This document shows positions 51,791-64,000 of a DNA stretch of 64,000 nt, piece after piece. The number at the start of each line of letters is the position of its first letter. Within the stretch, counting starts at the first letter, position 1. This DNA comes from Bacillus sp. A301a_S52. Its GTDB lineage: Bacteria; Bacillota; Bacilli; Bacillales; Salisediminibacteriaceae. The notes beneath the pieces were generated by a model, which was not told the DNA's origin, searched no databases, and saw only the letters and a list, made by a program, of their open reading frames with translations. The stretch spans positions 3,600,001 through 3,664,000 of the forward strand of contig JABXYP010000001.1 in the NCBI GenBank assembly GCA_024701455.1, written 5' to 3'. Both the position numbers and the translations under genes were made by a program.

Positions 51791-52618
51791 TTAAGAGTTG
51801 CTTAACAAGATCTCTTTTAAAAACGGATCATCCAGCCACTCGTTTAGCTGTCCTGTGGAGAATCCTTTTGAAACATTGAGGTCAATAAGCGTTCCACCAG
51901 AATAGCCGAAAGATGCCGACCTGTCTGCTATTGTATCAGGTCCTTTTTCTAGGACATTCTTCAGCTTTTTCAACATGCTTTGAAAGCTTTTTTCCAAGTC
52001 GCTTTTCGGATCAGCCGCCGCTTCAATCACTCGATCAAGTCGTTCGTTTCCTCCTACGATCTCACCATTTTCATTCAAGGTGACATCTGACAAGGTCAAC
52101 CCAGTGGTTGTGTTCAAAAACTCATTCACATGCCATTTTTCGTATGCGTCTTTATTTAACGGTGTACCGTTTTGTTCACCGATCAGCTCCGTGTGGTTTA
52201 AAAGGCGCGCACCGAACCGTTTATCGCTGTCATTTAAGACAGATTCGATTTGTGCTTTTTTTTGTTCGTCTTGAATGCCTTCAACTGTAATGTGGTTATT
52301 TCCGTCAACATGCAAAGTCAGATTTTCGTGTTGGGAAAGGGAGATTCCGCTCTCTCGCAAAACCTCATCGATCTGGCTGTTTAGACGTTGCCTATCCATA
52401 TAAAGATTGTAAATTTCAAATTGAACACCATTCATTTGTGACCGTACTGTCGGTGCGTTATTTTGGGCTGCTTCAGCAGCCTGCTTGCTGATGGAGAGGG
52501 TGTCTTTTTGTCTGATCACCTGCGATTGTGAACCTTTTGTTTCCGAACTCTTCTTGGCTACCAACTGTAGCAGTTGGTCTGAATAAAGCGAATACTTAAC
52601 ACTATCTCTAATATTCAT
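51791..52618 (-). CDS. Protein of unknown function (possibly DUF4885)
   Basis: 275 residues, cytoplasmic-looking. The N-terminal part has RQKDTLSISKQAAEAAQ. The middle has ISLSQHENLTLHVDGNNHIT and RFGARLLNHTELIGEQNGTP, the end GGTLIDLNVSKGFSTGQLNE. I recall similar Bacillus proteins (DUF4885) but cannot confirm this. AAAGGAG lies 5 bases before the ATG at 52616-52618. Its GC content and codon use look higher than the neighbours, so it may be acquired. Function unknown. Confidence 0.65.
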   Translation of the reverse strand: MNIRDSVKYSLYSDQLLQLVAKKSSETKGSQSQVIRQKDTLSISKQAAEAAQNNAPTVRSQMNGVQFEIYNLYMDRQRLNSQIDEVLRESGISLSQHENLTLHVDGNNHITVEGIQDEQKKAQIESVLNDSDKRFGARLLNHTELIGEQNGTPLNKDAYEKWHVNEFLNTTTGLTLSDVTLNENGEIVGGNERLDRVIEAAADPKSDLEKSFQSMLKKLKNVLEKGPDTIADRSASFGYSGGTLIDLNVSKGFSTGQLNEWLDDPFLKEILLSNS

Positions 52619-52686
52619 GGGAGCTCCTTTCATGGTAATTTAATCATATTATGTTGTTTTTTATATCGGCTGATATTTAATTCTGT

Positions 52687-53514
52687 TTACCACCCGTATG
52701 TTGAATCGTATTGGTAATTAAACTTTAGTTGAGGTGATCTCCATGTTGAACTGCTCCAAGCAAGTGAGTAGTACCTGACATTCCACGTTGTTTTGACGGG
52801 GAGTGCAAGTTCAGGCTTTATGTCCGGAAACAATGTTCCACCTGAAACCGAGGTATGCCAGACTCCTTCTTCCTTGTTTAGCACTTCTCTATATGTGTGG
52901 CCTAGACTCGGAGAAATGGTCCCCTCAGCGGAAATGCTTCTCACAACCGCTCCGTTAGGAATAGCAGAGACATTTGCAAGATTGACAGTGGCTACTGGTG
53001 ACACGACTCCTTGTCCAGGACTTGAAATGGATGACGGGGACAGACTCGCTGTATAAGTACCGCTTTTCATTCTGTCGATAAATTCAAGCCTGTAAAATCC
53101 CCATCCGTCATATGACCCATCTTTAGACATGACGACAGCAATGTACCTGCCTGTCTCTGGAACATCCAAACGGATGATCTCGTTTTGGTTTCCTGTTCTC
53201 TCAGAAGATCCTACGGCAGGGTAGCCGAATGAATCCTTAAATAAATATAAATCATAGTCTGTATTTGCTGGGATGTTCTTTAGGTGAATGGCAAGCTGCT
53301 CTCCCTTGGTGGCATAAAACTTGTAATAATCCCTATCGCTTTCACTATGAATCGTTGCAGAAATCGTCTTGTATTTCCACAGTCCTAAATCATAAGCTTC
53401 AGCAAAAGAATTGTTCGGTTCATACTCGTCTTCATAAACATTTGCCGATACCGAGATTGCCGAAATCGCCATCAAAAATAAACTGACCATTAACAGAAAC
53501 AAACTTTTTTTCAT
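52687..53514 (-). CDS. Secreted protein with a pre-peptidase C-terminal (PPC) domain
   Basis: 275 residues with a signal peptide (basic start, hydrophobic core, ISVSANVYEDE, cleavage after SVSA). A PPC-like domain follows at about residues 27-145: YEPNNSFAEAYDLGLW, SESDRDYYKFYATKGEQLAI and ANTDYDLYLFKD. The second half is a Ser/Pro/Val-rich beta domain ending in WSSSTWRSPQLKFNYQYDST. No catalytic motif is visible. PPC domains usually accompany secreted peptidases, so this may be a free-standing accessory or adhesive protein. It lies 68 bases upstream of the unknown gene and shares its higher-GC character. Confidence 0.8.
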   Translation of the reverse strand: MKKSLFLLMVSLFLMAISAISVSANVYEDEYEPNNSFAEAYDLGLWKYKTISATIHSESDRDYYKFYATKGEQLAIHLKNIPANTDYDLYLFKDSFGYPAVGSSERTGNQNEIIRLDVPETGRYIAVVMSKDGSYDGWGFYRLEFIDRMKSGTYTASLSPSSISSPGQGVVSPVATVNLANVSAIPNGAVVRSISAEGTISPSLGHTYREVLNKEEGVWHTSVSGGTLFPDIKPELALPVKTTWNVRYYSLAWSSSTWRSPQLKFNYQYDSTYGW

Positions 53515-53869
53515 TTGCTCTTGCCTCCCATTTATTTTATCACCAAAAAGGAACTCCCTTCCTTATATCGGTAACAAAAATGGAAAGTTAAAGAAAATAT
53601 TATAAAATTATAGAATTTTTGTATGTGATTTGTTTATTCCTTTGTCATTTCACCCTCTGTCGGCTCTGCTTTCTTCATTTACCACCCTTTTTTATAATGT
53701 TTATATTTTCTTCGGTCGTTACTTTGCTAAATATGTAAAGGTTAGCGAAGTTCAAAAATAAGAATACATAATTTCCGACATTTGTGATGCTAGCCACTTA
53801 GCCCCAAAAATCTTATTCCATCGCTCATTACACAAAAGAATAGGATACTTAGATATAGAGATTACTAAG
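53515..53869. other. Intergenic region upstream of the PPC protein gene
   Basis: About 350 AT-rich bases. No frame with a ribosome site. It ends at a collapsed family 1 repeat; the PPC gene promoter is expected in the first 150 bases. Confidence 0.35.
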
Positions 53870-53925
53870 ATAAAGCTAAGCTTCAATCAGTGGGGGTTTT
53901 ACTGCTCCCTTAAGTATTGGATAAA
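53870..53925. repeat. Dispersed intergenic repeat, family 1, collapsed copy
   Basis: ATAAAGCTAAGCTTCAATCA then GTGGGGGTTTTACTGCTCCC and TTAAGTATTGGATAAA. The left end and right end of the copy at 23100 are joined at GGGGGTTTT, with about 105 bases missing. Confidence 0.7.
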
Positions 53926-53954
53926 CATTTATCGTCATCTTTACCCCAGTACAT

Positions 53955-53987
53955 AAAAAGAAGCCGCTCTAAAAAAGAGCGACTTCC
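53955..53987 (-). terminator. Terminator of ssrA
   Basis: On the minus strand GAAGTCGCTC ttttttta GAGCGGCTTC then TTTTTA, about 45 bases past the tmRNA end. Confidence 0.85.
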
Positions 53988-54028
53988 ATAACTATTCATA
54001 TATATGTATATCCACCATTATAATTATT

Positions 54029-54395
54029 TGGTGGAGACGGTGGGAATCGAACCCACGTCCAGAGATAACGATACTTAAGCGTCTACGAGCGTAGTTAGTT
54101 TATTAGACATTCGCCATCACGTCAGCCAACTAGCAGGCTTCTATGAGGCTAACCTGATTAATCTCTTCCAATCCTCCTCAGGTGGTGGATTCAAGGCGTA
54201 TCCCACTATAAGTGAGTCCCTGATCCTTCACATGGGCGATGAAGGGAGGAACCGCTAGCAGGGTTTTTACGCCGCTGCTAAAGCGAAGTTGTTATCTTCT
54301 TTGCCAACTATAGGCGATGGGCGTTTTATACGAGGACACCCAGCTCGACTCGCAACTTAAGCTCGACCTACCCCTGTCGAATCCAGAACGTCCCC
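54029..54395 (-). ncRNA. ssrA: Transfer-messenger RNA (tmRNA)
   Basis: Begins GGGGACGTTC and ends with the tRNA-like 3' part GGGTTCGATTCCCACCGTC TCCACCA, CCA encoded. The tag reading frame (minus, 54305-54267) is GKEDNNFALAAA followed by TAA. With the alanine charged on tmRNA, the tag is AGKEDNNFALAAA. The protein tag ends in ALAAA as required for ClpXP. It rescues stalled ribosomes together with SmpB, which is encoded 100 bases upstream. Confidence 0.96.
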
Positions 54396-54497
54396 ATATA
54401 AGAGAACGTTAAGGGTATAAGTCATTATTCAGTTCCTTAACGGTAATTACTATTATAACATATAGAGGCTGTTGGTCAAATGGTAAGCTTCGCCAGC

Positions 54498-54965
54498 TTA
54501 TCTCCCGAGTTGATTATCTTTAAAAGCTCGCTGGATTTCACGTTTTGCATCTTTTTGCTTCAAGTCTTCTCGCTTATCATACTTTTTCTTCCCTTTTCCG
54601 AGTCCAATTAATACTTTTGCCACACCGTTTTTAATATAAATTTTCAATGGAACGAGTGTATAGCCTTTTTGCTGAGTAAGTCCAATTAATTGACTTATTT
54701 GTTTGCGGTGAAGTAAAAGTTTACGTGTTCGTACTGGCTCATGGTTATAACGGTTTCCTTGCTCATATGGACTAATGTGTAGATTATGAAGCCATGCTTC
54801 TCCCTGTGCCACGCGTGCAAATGAATCTTTCATGTTGACGCGTCTGTTACGAATCGACTTTATTTCTGTTCCAGTAAGAACCATACCAGCTTCATATGTT
54901 TCTTCAATATGATAGTCATGACGTGCTTTTTTATTTTGTGCGATGAGTTTTCCTTCTGTTGCCAT
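54498..54965 (-). CDS. smpB: tmRNA-binding protein SmpB
   Basis: Partner of tmRNA in ribosome rescue, 155 residues. It has the SmpB core: [53 protein letters not shown], and [20 protein letters not shown] with the C-terminal helix that enters the mRNA channel. The frame runs 21 codons upstream; the ATG at 54963-54965 is preferred since it starts [13 protein letters not shown] and GGAAAGGA lies upstream. Next to ssrA and rnr as in B. subtilis. Confidence 0.95.
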   Translation of the reverse strand: MATEGKLIAQNKKARHDYHIEETYEAGMVLTGTEIKSIRNRRVNMKDSFARVAQGEAWLHNLHISPYEQGNRYNHEPVRTRKLLLHRKQISQLIGLTQQKGYTLVPLKIYIKNGVAKVLIGLGKGKKKYDKREDLKQKDAKREIQRAFKDNQLGR

Positions 54966-55059
54966 CGTTATTGCATCCTTTCCGATCCTCGTGACATTCA
55001 TAATACCAAATTTCGGTGATAGCTTCAATTTGTTTCAGGGAAATCTTTATTCTTTAACA

Positions 55060-55275
55060 TTAAACTTTTGATAGTGATTTCAGCAACTCCCTCATAGTTT
55101 TCAGCAGTAAACTCTTGTTTTTACGCATATCCCCCTCGTTCTTACGCATCGCCTTCCAATTTTTCAGCATTAAACTTCCGTATTTCCGCATCTCTCGAAT
55201 GAGTTAGCGACTCCTCCTTATTTTCCATCAGTAAATTCCTTTTTTCACGCACCTAACCTCTCTTTTTACGCATCT
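55060..55275. repeat. Degenerate tandem repeats between rnr and smpB
   Basis: On the minus strand the units begin ATGCGTAAAAA, TGCGTGAAAAAAGG, ATGCGGAAATACGG, ATGCGTAAGAACGAG and ATGCGTAAAAACAAG. The longer ones continue with GTTTACTGCTGAAAA or close variants. Unit length is about 20 to 60 bases. The units carry stop codons in every frame, so they are not a coding repeat. They fill most of the 54966-55317 gap. Confidence 0.65.
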
Positions 55276-55317
55276 TCTTCGCACCAATCTCACTCTTATT
55301 TCAACCCTTTAATCCTT

Positions 55318-55347
55318 AAAAAGAGCTCACCTCAAGAGGTGAGCTCT
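55318..55347 (-). terminator. Terminator of rnr
   Basis: On the minus strand AGAGCTCACCTC tt GAGGTGAGCTCT followed by T5, 8 bases past the rnr stop. Confidence 0.92.
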
Positions 55348-55355
55348 CACTTACA

Positions 55356-57665
55356 CTATTTCTTCTTTTTCTTACCTTTTAGGCGTTTGCTTTTTGGAGC
55401 ATTTTCGTAGAAAGCTTTTTTCTTACGTTTTTTCTTTCGACCAGAATACTCTTTCTCTTTATCGTCCTGCTTTTTACGCTTGCGGCTACCGCCTTCGATG
55501 ACGCGTGGAGCGTCTTGTTTGCGTGCTTTTCGCGGTTTCATCCCTACAACTTCAAAGTCAATTGCTCGTTCGTCGACATTTACGTTAGTGACACGGACTT
55601 CAATCTCATCCCCAATACGGAAAACATTGCCGGTCCGTTCGCCAATCATAGCGTAACGTTTTTCATCGTAATGGTAGTAATCGTCAGTGAGATAGCTGAC
55701 ATGAACGAGACCTTCAATTGTATTCGGAAGTTCTACGAATAGACCAAAGTTTGTCACGCCGCTAATAATCCCATCGTATTCTTGCCCAACTTTATCTTCC
55801 ATGTATTGAACCTTTTTCAGCTCGTCCGTTTCTCGTGAAGCGTCCTCTGCCCGTCGTTCCATTTCGGATGAATGGCCTGTTAATTCAGGAAGCTTTTCAC
55901 TCCATTTCTCTATCGTGTCGTCGTCTGTTTTCCCTTCAATAAGATAGGTTCTAATGAGACGGTGAACAATTAAGTCAGGATACCGTCGAATAGGTGATGT
56001 GAAATGTGTATAGAAATCTGCCGATAAACCGAAATGTCCTGCATTTTGTGGGTCGTAGCGTGCTTGTTTCATGGAGCGAAGCATCACTTGACTGATTACC
56101 GCTTCCTCTGGCTCTCCTTTTACTTGTTGGAGAAGTTCCTGAAGGGCCCGCGGATGAATCTCATTCCCTTTTCCTTTCACCACGTACCCGAAGTTGGTAA
56201 TGAATTCGAGAAATTGGTTTAATTTATCTTCATCTGGATCTTCATGAATCCGGTAAACAAACGGTGTTTTCATCCAATGAAAATGCTCTGCCACTGTTTC
56301 GTTCGCCGCTAACATAAATTCTTCAATTAGCCGCTCAGCTACTGACCGATCGCGGAGTACGACATCGGTGGGCGTCCCCTCATCATTAACAAGCACTTTT
56401 GCTTCTTTGAAGTCAAAGTCGATGGCGCCACGGGAAAAGCGTTTCTTTCGTAGAATTTCTGCTAACTCTTCCATATCTTTAAAAAACGGGATGAGTGATT
56501 CATATCGTTTTTTCACATCGTCATCTTCGTCTAGTAATATTTTTCTCACATCTGTGTAAGTCATCCGTTCATTTGTCCTAATAACACTTTGGTAAATGTC
56601 ATGGTTGACAACTTCCCCATTCGCTGAGATTTCCATATCACATGATAAGGTCAGACGGTCCACTTGCGGGTTAAGTGAGCAGATTCCGTTGGATAAACGG
56701 TGAGGAATCATGGGAATGACTCTGTCAACTAAATAACAGCTTGTAGCGCGATCGTAGGCTTCCACATCAATTGGCGAACCTTCTTTGACATAATGGCTCA
56801 CGTCAGCGATATGAACACCTAATAGATAATTTCCATTATCTAATTTTTTCACTTGAACCGCATCGTCTAAATCTTTGGCATCAGCCCCATCAATTGTCAC
56901 AATTGTTTCTTCACGTAAATCTCTACGATCTTTTAAGTCTTCTTCAGCTATTTCGTCTGGAACATCATTGGCCTGATCAAGGGCGTCCTGTGGAAATTCG
57001 CCAGGTAGTCCATGTTTATGGATAACTGAAAGGATATCAACGCCTGGGTCATTTTTATGTCCAAGAACTTTAATAACATGACCTTCAGCACTCATCCGAT
57101 TTTCAGGATGTTTCGTTATTTCAACAAGAACCTTGTGGCCATCAACAGCTCCTAGTTCCTGCCCTTTCGGAATTAAAATATCTGCGGGGATACGTTTATC
57201 ATCTGATACAACAACGCCGTAATGTTTATCATCCACATACGTGCCAACTGTTTGAGTCACCCCTCGTTGTAAAATGCGGATAATCGTTCCTTCTGGTCGC
57301 GCCCCATTTGATTTTCTCTGTAACCTCACGAGAACTTTATCTTTATTCATGGCGTTGTTCATTTCAGTACCCGCGATAAAAATATCATCCATCCCCTCCT
57401 CGGTTTTTACGAAGGCAAATCCTTTTGGATGCATAATAACTTCACCGCGGAAAAGATCCATTTTTTCAGGTAGTCCATACCGATTTGTTCGCGTACGAAC
57501 AATATCACCTTGTGCTTCGAGTTCATTTAATGTTTTAACGAATTCTTTAAATTTGCTGGAATCTTCAAGGCCAAACGCCTCTTCCATTTCTTTTATGGAG
57601 AGTGGTTTGTCAGCATCGTGCTTCATATAATGAAGAATTCCTTCTTTTGTCGTATCTGTTGTCAT
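55356..57665 (-). CDS. rnr: Ribonuclease R
   Basis: 3'-5' exoribonuclease of 769 residues, usual length. A helix-turn-helix-like N-terminus, two cold shock domains ([20 protein letters not shown] and onwards), the RNB catalytic domain with [20 protein letters not shown] and [18 protein letters not shown] holding the metal Asp residues. An S1 domain follows ([20 protein letters not shown]). The C-terminal tail of about 60 residues is very Lys/Arg-rich. RNase R works with SmpB/tmRNA to degrade tagged transcripts, matching the gene order est-rnr-smpB-ssrA. Confidence 0.96.
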   Translation of the reverse strand: MTTDTTKEGILHYMKHDADKPLSIKEMEEAFGLEDSSKFKEFVKTLNELEAQGDIVRTRTNRYGLPEKMDLFRGEVIMHPKGFAFVKTEEGMDDIFIAGTEMNNAMNKDKVLVRLQRKSNGARPEGTIIRILQRGVTQTVGTYVDDKHYGVVVSDDKRIPADILIPKGQELGAVDGHKVLVEITKHPENRMSAEGHVIKVLGHKNDPGVDILSVIHKHGLPGEFPQDALDQANDVPDEIAEEDLKDRRDLREETIVTIDGADAKDLDDAVQVKKLDNGNYLLGVHIADVSHYVKEGSPIDVEAYDRATSCYLVDRVIPMIPHRLSNGICSLNPQVDRLTLSCDMEISANGEVVNHDIYQSVIRTNERMTYTDVRKILLDEDDDVKKRYESLIPFFKDMEELAEILRKKRFSRGAIDFDFKEAKVLVNDEGTPTDVVLRDRSVAERLIEEFMLAANETVAEHFHWMKTPFVYRIHEDPDEDKLNQFLEFITNFGYVVKGKGNEIHPRALQELLQQVKGEPEEAVISQVMLRSMKQARYDPQNAGHFGLSADFYTHFTSPIRRYPDLIVHRLIRTYLIEGKTDDDTIEKWSEKLPELTGHSSEMERRAEDASRETDELKKVQYMEDKVGQEYDGIISGVTNFGLFVELPNTIEGLVHVSYLTDDYYHYDEKRYAMIGERTGNVFRIGDEIEVRVTNVNVDERAIDFEVVGMKPRKARKQDAPRVIEGGSRKRKKQDDKEKEYSGRKKKRKKKAFYENAPKSKRLKGKKKKK

Positions 57666-57707
57666 ACTAGTTTACTCCTTTCATGGCGGGAGAGTGGAAG
57701 ACGCACC

Positions 57708-58457
57708 TTAGTCATTCCAGTCTAATTCCTCTAAAAATGCATAAATGTCTTCATGCAACTGATCCCGCTCTTTATCTAATGTAATAACATGCCCCGACTC
57801 TTCGTACCATTTTAATTGCTTATGATGGCTCTCAATTTCATCATGGATAATATTAGCGCTATCAGTATTAATCATGGCATCATGACGAGCTTGTACGACA
57901 AATGTTGGGGCATAGATCATGTCAATATGATCTCTGACTTCTTTGTTTAACGCTTGTAATGACTTTAATGTCGTCATCGGTGTTTCTTTAAATTTTTCCA
58001 TTTCCTGTTCTATTTGTTTATCATCTTTACCTTCCCATTTTTTGTATTTCCTTGCATATGCCAAGACTCCTTGATACATCGTTTCCTCACTTTTAATATA
58101 CATTGGAGCACACATGGGAATAATGCCCTTCACAGGTAGTGTGTACCCAAGCTTTAAGGAAAATACACCTCCTAATGACAAACCCGCAACAGCGATGTCT
58201 TCGTGACCCATTTCTTTTAAATGATTATATCCAGCCTGAACATCTTTCCACCAATCATCAGGTCCTGTATGTACTAATTCCTCTGGTGGGACACCGTGCC
58301 CTTTCATATGGGGGGCATGAGATGTATATCCTTTTTTTTCTAAAAAGCGTCCGAGTATTCTTACATCAGCTGAATTTCCGGTAAACCCATGTAATAACAG
58401 GACGGCACGGTCTCCTGCTTCAAATGTAAATGGTTTTGGTTGTGCAACTTTCATCAT
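57708..58457 (-). CDS. est: Carboxylesterase Est (YvaK-like)
   Basis: Alpha/beta hydrolase of 249 residues. [15 protein letters not shown] gives the oxyanion HG motif, [16 protein letters not shown] holds the nucleophile Ser (GLSLGG), and [17 protein letters not shown] carries the Asp. The His lies in [16 protein letters not shown]. This is the Est30-type monoglyceride/carboxylesterase that accompanies secG and rnr in Bacillus. GAAAGGACG precedes the ATG. It starts the est-rnr pair, with 43 bases between them. Confidence 0.92.
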   Translation of the reverse strand: MMKVAQPKPFTFEAGDRAVLLLHGFTGNSADVRILGRFLEKKGYTSHAPHMKGHGVPPEELVHTGPDDWWKDVQAGYNHLKEMGHEDIAVAGLSLGGVFSLKLGYTLPVKGIIPMCAPMYIKSEETMYQGVLAYARKYKKWEGKDDKQIEQEMEKFKETPMTTLKSLQALNKEVRDHIDMIYAPTFVVQARHDAMINTDSANIIHDEIESHHKQLKWYEESGHVITLDKERDQLHEDIYAFLEELDWND

Positions 58458-58645
58458 TATGCAAACGTCCTTTCATGATCGTTATCTTAATGTGTTTAAA
58501 ATTAACAAAATCTTGTGTTGTAGAAATTCTCCACAACAATAAAGGTATCAAGTATTTTTAAAAATACGGGTGTGATGGCTACCGCCATTCTTTCTATCTA
58601 AATGATGATAAAAGGTATATATAAATGAAAAGAGTAATAATTTAT

Positions 58646-59332
58646 TTATTTTATGAAAAAGCCATCAATCATCTCTAAAAGCTCCTCTTTCTCTTCACCA
58701 AACCAAATGTAGTGCTTTGCCTCTGGAAAATAAAAAAGCTCTTTCTCTTCTGATTGAATATGATCGTAGATATATTCTGCACTCTTCTCAGGAACAAGGC
58801 CATCATTTTTACCTTGGATGACAAGTGTCGGAGCCGTAATTTCATCCACATGAGGGCGTAATCGCTTTACCATCTTGACAAATTCAAGTGTAGCCGCCAT
58901 CGGTAAACGTTGAATTTTAGCTTTATAAAATTGATAGATGTCATCTTCAGCTAAATCACCACGAATACTTTCGATGAACCATCCTTTCATATCATGCATA
59001 AGCTGCTTCATATTTAAATAATAGACAGCTGAACTAATAAGGACCAATTTCTCAACTGGATATTTAGCTGCTAAATAGCTTGCAATGACACCGCCCATTG
59101 AAAAGCCGATCACATAGACTTTTTCACAGCGGTTCAGTAACTCTTTCATGGCAACCTCTGCTTTATACACCCAATGCTTATAGGAGACCGATTTTAATGC
59201 TTCTTTTGTCCCGTCATGCCCTGGCAGTTCAGGGCAATAGACAAGCCAATTCTTATCACGAAAGTGGTTCTCTATTTCTGCTGTTTCATCTGGTGCACCA
59301 ACAAACCCATGAACGATAAGACACCCTATCAT
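58646..59332 (-). CDS. Alpha/beta hydrolase
   Basis: 228 residues. LIVHGFVGAPDE holds the HG motif, VIGFSMGGVIASYLA the nucleophile Ser (GFSMGG), TLVIQGKNDGLVPEKSAEY the Asp and FPEAKHYIWFG the His. The layout is that of the neighbouring Est, so it may be a distant paralogue. Substrate unknown. The ribosome site is GGAGG(GA), close before the ATG. A family 1 repeat lies just upstream. Confidence 0.85.
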   Translation of the reverse strand: MIGCLIVHGFVGAPDETAEIENHFRDKNWLVYCPELPGHDGTKEALKSVSYKHWVYKAEVAMKELLNRCEKVYVIGFSMGGVIASYLAAKYPVEKLVLISSAVYYLNMKQLMHDMKGWFIESIRGDLAEDDIYQFYKAKIQRLPMAATLEFVKMVKRLRPHVDEITAPTLVIQGKNDGLVPEKSAEYIYDHIQSEEKELFYFPEAKHYIWFGEEKEELLEMIDGFFIK

Positions 59333-59364
59333 CCTATTCCCTCCTGATATGATTCTTTTTTAAT

Positions 59365-59525
59365 TTTATCACAGATAAGAGTCCGCAAAACTCCCGGCTC
59401 AAATTAGAGAGGAGAGGTAATTCTAGTTAGGCGGGAGATAAGGACGCTAATGTCCTCGTTGGCTCAACGCGATCAATCAGTGGGAGCAGAGCGAAACTTC
59501 CCACTGATTGAAAGGACCTTTTATG
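59365..59525. repeat. Dispersed intergenic repeat, family 1, full copy (inverted)
   Basis: TTTATCACAGATAAGAGTCC, CTCCCGGCTCAAATTAGAGA, GGCGGGAGATAAGGACGCTA, then hairpin CAATCAGTGGGAG...TTCCCACTGATTG and GGACCTTTTATG. The remainder of the 59333-59776 gap has a second hairpin (GGGGGCGATG... CTCCCCC near 59643-59674) and no gene. Confidence 0.8.
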
Positions 59526-59776
59526 GACTGACAGGTCATTGTCACATAGTTTCCTTCTATTCCCTCACAGAGTACGCTTTAACCTTTAAAAAGGTGTATA
59601 TCTATATACGTCTTTAAAATGCCCCTTATATAAGCATTTAATGGGGGCGATGAGCTTCTATTAACACGCTCCCCCATTTTTATAAAGGTAAAGTGGGTTT
59701 AAACTCTCAATCATATACATGTTGATGTCACTTTATTTTTAAGGTTATCTCCCGCTTCAAATCACTTTAAACACGC

Positions 59777-59803
59777 AAAAAGCAGCAGACTCTTGTCTGC
59801 TGC
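59777..59803 (-). terminator. Terminator of secG
   Basis: On the minus strand GCAGCAGAC aaga GTCTGCTGC then T5, 15 bases past the stop. Confidence 0.92.
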
Positions 59804-59818
59804 CTGAAATTATCGTCA

Positions 59819-60049
59819 TTATACAAAAAATGCAACGGCTAACGTCAGTAAAAAGAAAAGAACACCAAGAACAACAGTCGCTTTGTTTAAAACGGCTTCC
59901 AATCCTCGTGCTTTTTGTTTTCCGACTAATTGTTCGGCACCACCAGAAATAGCTCCCGACAATCCAGCACTTTTACCTGATTGTAATAATACTACAGCAA
60001 TTAACAAAAGTGATACGATGACAAGTAAAACGGATGCAACAGCTCCCAA
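59819..60049 (-). CDS. secG: Protein translocase subunit SecG
   Basis: Small two-helix membrane subunit of the SecYEG channel, 76 residues. Helix 1 is SVLLVIVSLLLIAVVLLQSG and the conserved loop is GKSAGLSGAISGGAEQLVGK; helix 2 is ATVVLGVLFFLLTLAVAFFV. The start is a TTG at 60047-60049, placed 6 bases after GGAGGTG; no ATG is available. It lies upstream of est and rnr as in B. subtilis. Confidence 0.95.
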   Translation of the reverse strand: MGAVASVLLVIVSLLLIAVVLLQSGKSAGLSGAISGGAEQLVGKQKARGLEAVLNKATVVLGVLFFLLTLAVAFFV

Positions 60050-60395
60050 ACTTTACACCTCCAAATGGACATCTAAACCTTTTAAAAATATAACATGAAA
60101 CATGTTTCTCTGCAAGAATAAGTAAAAGAGCCCTTTCTAGTATGAATTCTTCCTCGCATGCTTGAACATCAATGTTTGAGGGAGAATTCAAGTTGCACCT
60201 AATAATGGAAAATAAAAGCCTCAATTATCTAAAAAGGCACTAGAAAACTAAGCCATTATCAACTATTAAAGGCGTGTTCTTGTCCAATTTTCATTTTGTA
60301 TTGATGCAGAGAGCCAAAGATCTTGCCCTTTACACAACTAAATGCCAATTAAAGAACAGAAATATATTCATATTTAACTTACCAGCTATATAGGC
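60050..60395. other. Gap between eno and secG, no gene recognised
   Basis: About 345 bases. Holds an inverted pair TATGAATTCTTCCTC/GAGGGAGAATTCAA around 60145-60190, which may be a terminator relic or a regulatory fold. No frame with a ribosome site. Confidence 0.35.
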
Positions 60396-60429
60396 ACTGA
60401 CCCCCTCGTTTTAAAACGAGAGGGTCAGT
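60396..60429 (-). terminator. Hairpin after eno
   Basis: ACTGACCCTCTCGTTTTAA AACGAGGGGGTCAGT, a long stem of about 15 bp directly after the eno stop. The T tract on the minus side is poor, so termination may be weak or on the plus side. Confidence 0.55.
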
Positions 60430-60440
60430 TAATGTTAACT

Positions 60441-61739
<1,299 letters not shown>

Positions 61740-61919
61740 TTAGTTTAGGCTTTAGAATAAGATTCGGATTGGTAATGCCATGTATAGCAGTGTGGTAAGC
61801 TCCCCGTCATCGCAAACTAGAAGTTTCTCAAGAGAGCCTCATACTGTTTTACCTTACGATTACCATTGTACAGGAACTTATCCAAAGTTAATAATTTTGT
61901 CTTAAACATAGTTCTATTA

Positions 61920-64000
<2,081 letters not shown>

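Noticed and set aside
54966-55317. CRISPR array
   Set aside because: Units are degenerate, of uneven length, with no constant repeat or unique spacers, and no cas genes are nearby.

Overview
The window is chromosomal DNA of a low-GC, endospore-forming Bacillaceae. Support comes from full anti-SD complementary ribosome binding sites, CotF-type coat proteins, a gamma-type small acid-soluble spore protein, a Rap-Phr pair, S-box riboswitches, FadR/CodY/CcpA/Zur-type operators, and gene order shared with Bacillus subtilis. The strongly acidic mature parts of the exported lipoproteins, and the many copies of two dispersed intergenic repeats, suggest a haloalkaliphilic lineage; that placement is inference. 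Both ends are cut: metQ runs off the left end and tpiA off the right end. Most genes lie on the minus strand.

Region 1 (1-12.2 kb) matches the B. subtilis yusA-yusN block. It holds the SAM-riboswitch-controlled methionine importer metNPQ, then yusD, yusG, gcvH, yusI and the beta-oxidation operon fadN-fadA-fadE, whose upstream region carries a near-perfect FadR operator. Two CotF-family coat genes diverge from it.

Region 2 (12.2-23 kb) holds a methyltransferase-like membrane protein, a free-standing secY, and the most unusual locus. This is a six-gene minus-strand operon, metY(fused to a CoA-binding domain)-ssuA-ssuC-ssuB-acyl-CoA synthetase-homoserine dehydrogenase. It sits behind two complete SAM-I riboswitches in series, each with its own terminator. 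The set looks like a methionine or sulfur assimilation module.

Region 3 (23-36 kb) holds a DUF1858/DUF438-hemerythrin pair behind an Fnr-like site, ilvD with a CodY-like box, a ZIP metal transporter, an M20 dipeptidase, and a malate module (2-hydroxycarboxylate transporter, malic enzyme with a perfect cre site, MalKR-like two-component system).

Region 4 (36-54 kb) is accessory. It contains a frame-shattered gene, an AT-rich desaturase/EamA pair, an IS3-family transposase relic with a 28-bp palindrome, a polar amino acid ABC importer, a kinase-like APH protein, a Zur-box-controlled COG0523 GTPase, small enzymes, a TPR membrane protein, a type I toxin-antitoxin locus, rap-phr, an Asn/Arg-rich gamma-SASP, RidA and two genes of different character.

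Region 5 (54-64 kb) is core: ssrA (tmRNA), smpB, rnr, est, a second hydrolase, secG, eno, gpmI and tpiA, in the order found in B. subtilis.

Two dispersed intergenic repeat families are spread over the window (nine copies of family 1, five of family 2) and account for most of the longer gaps between genes.
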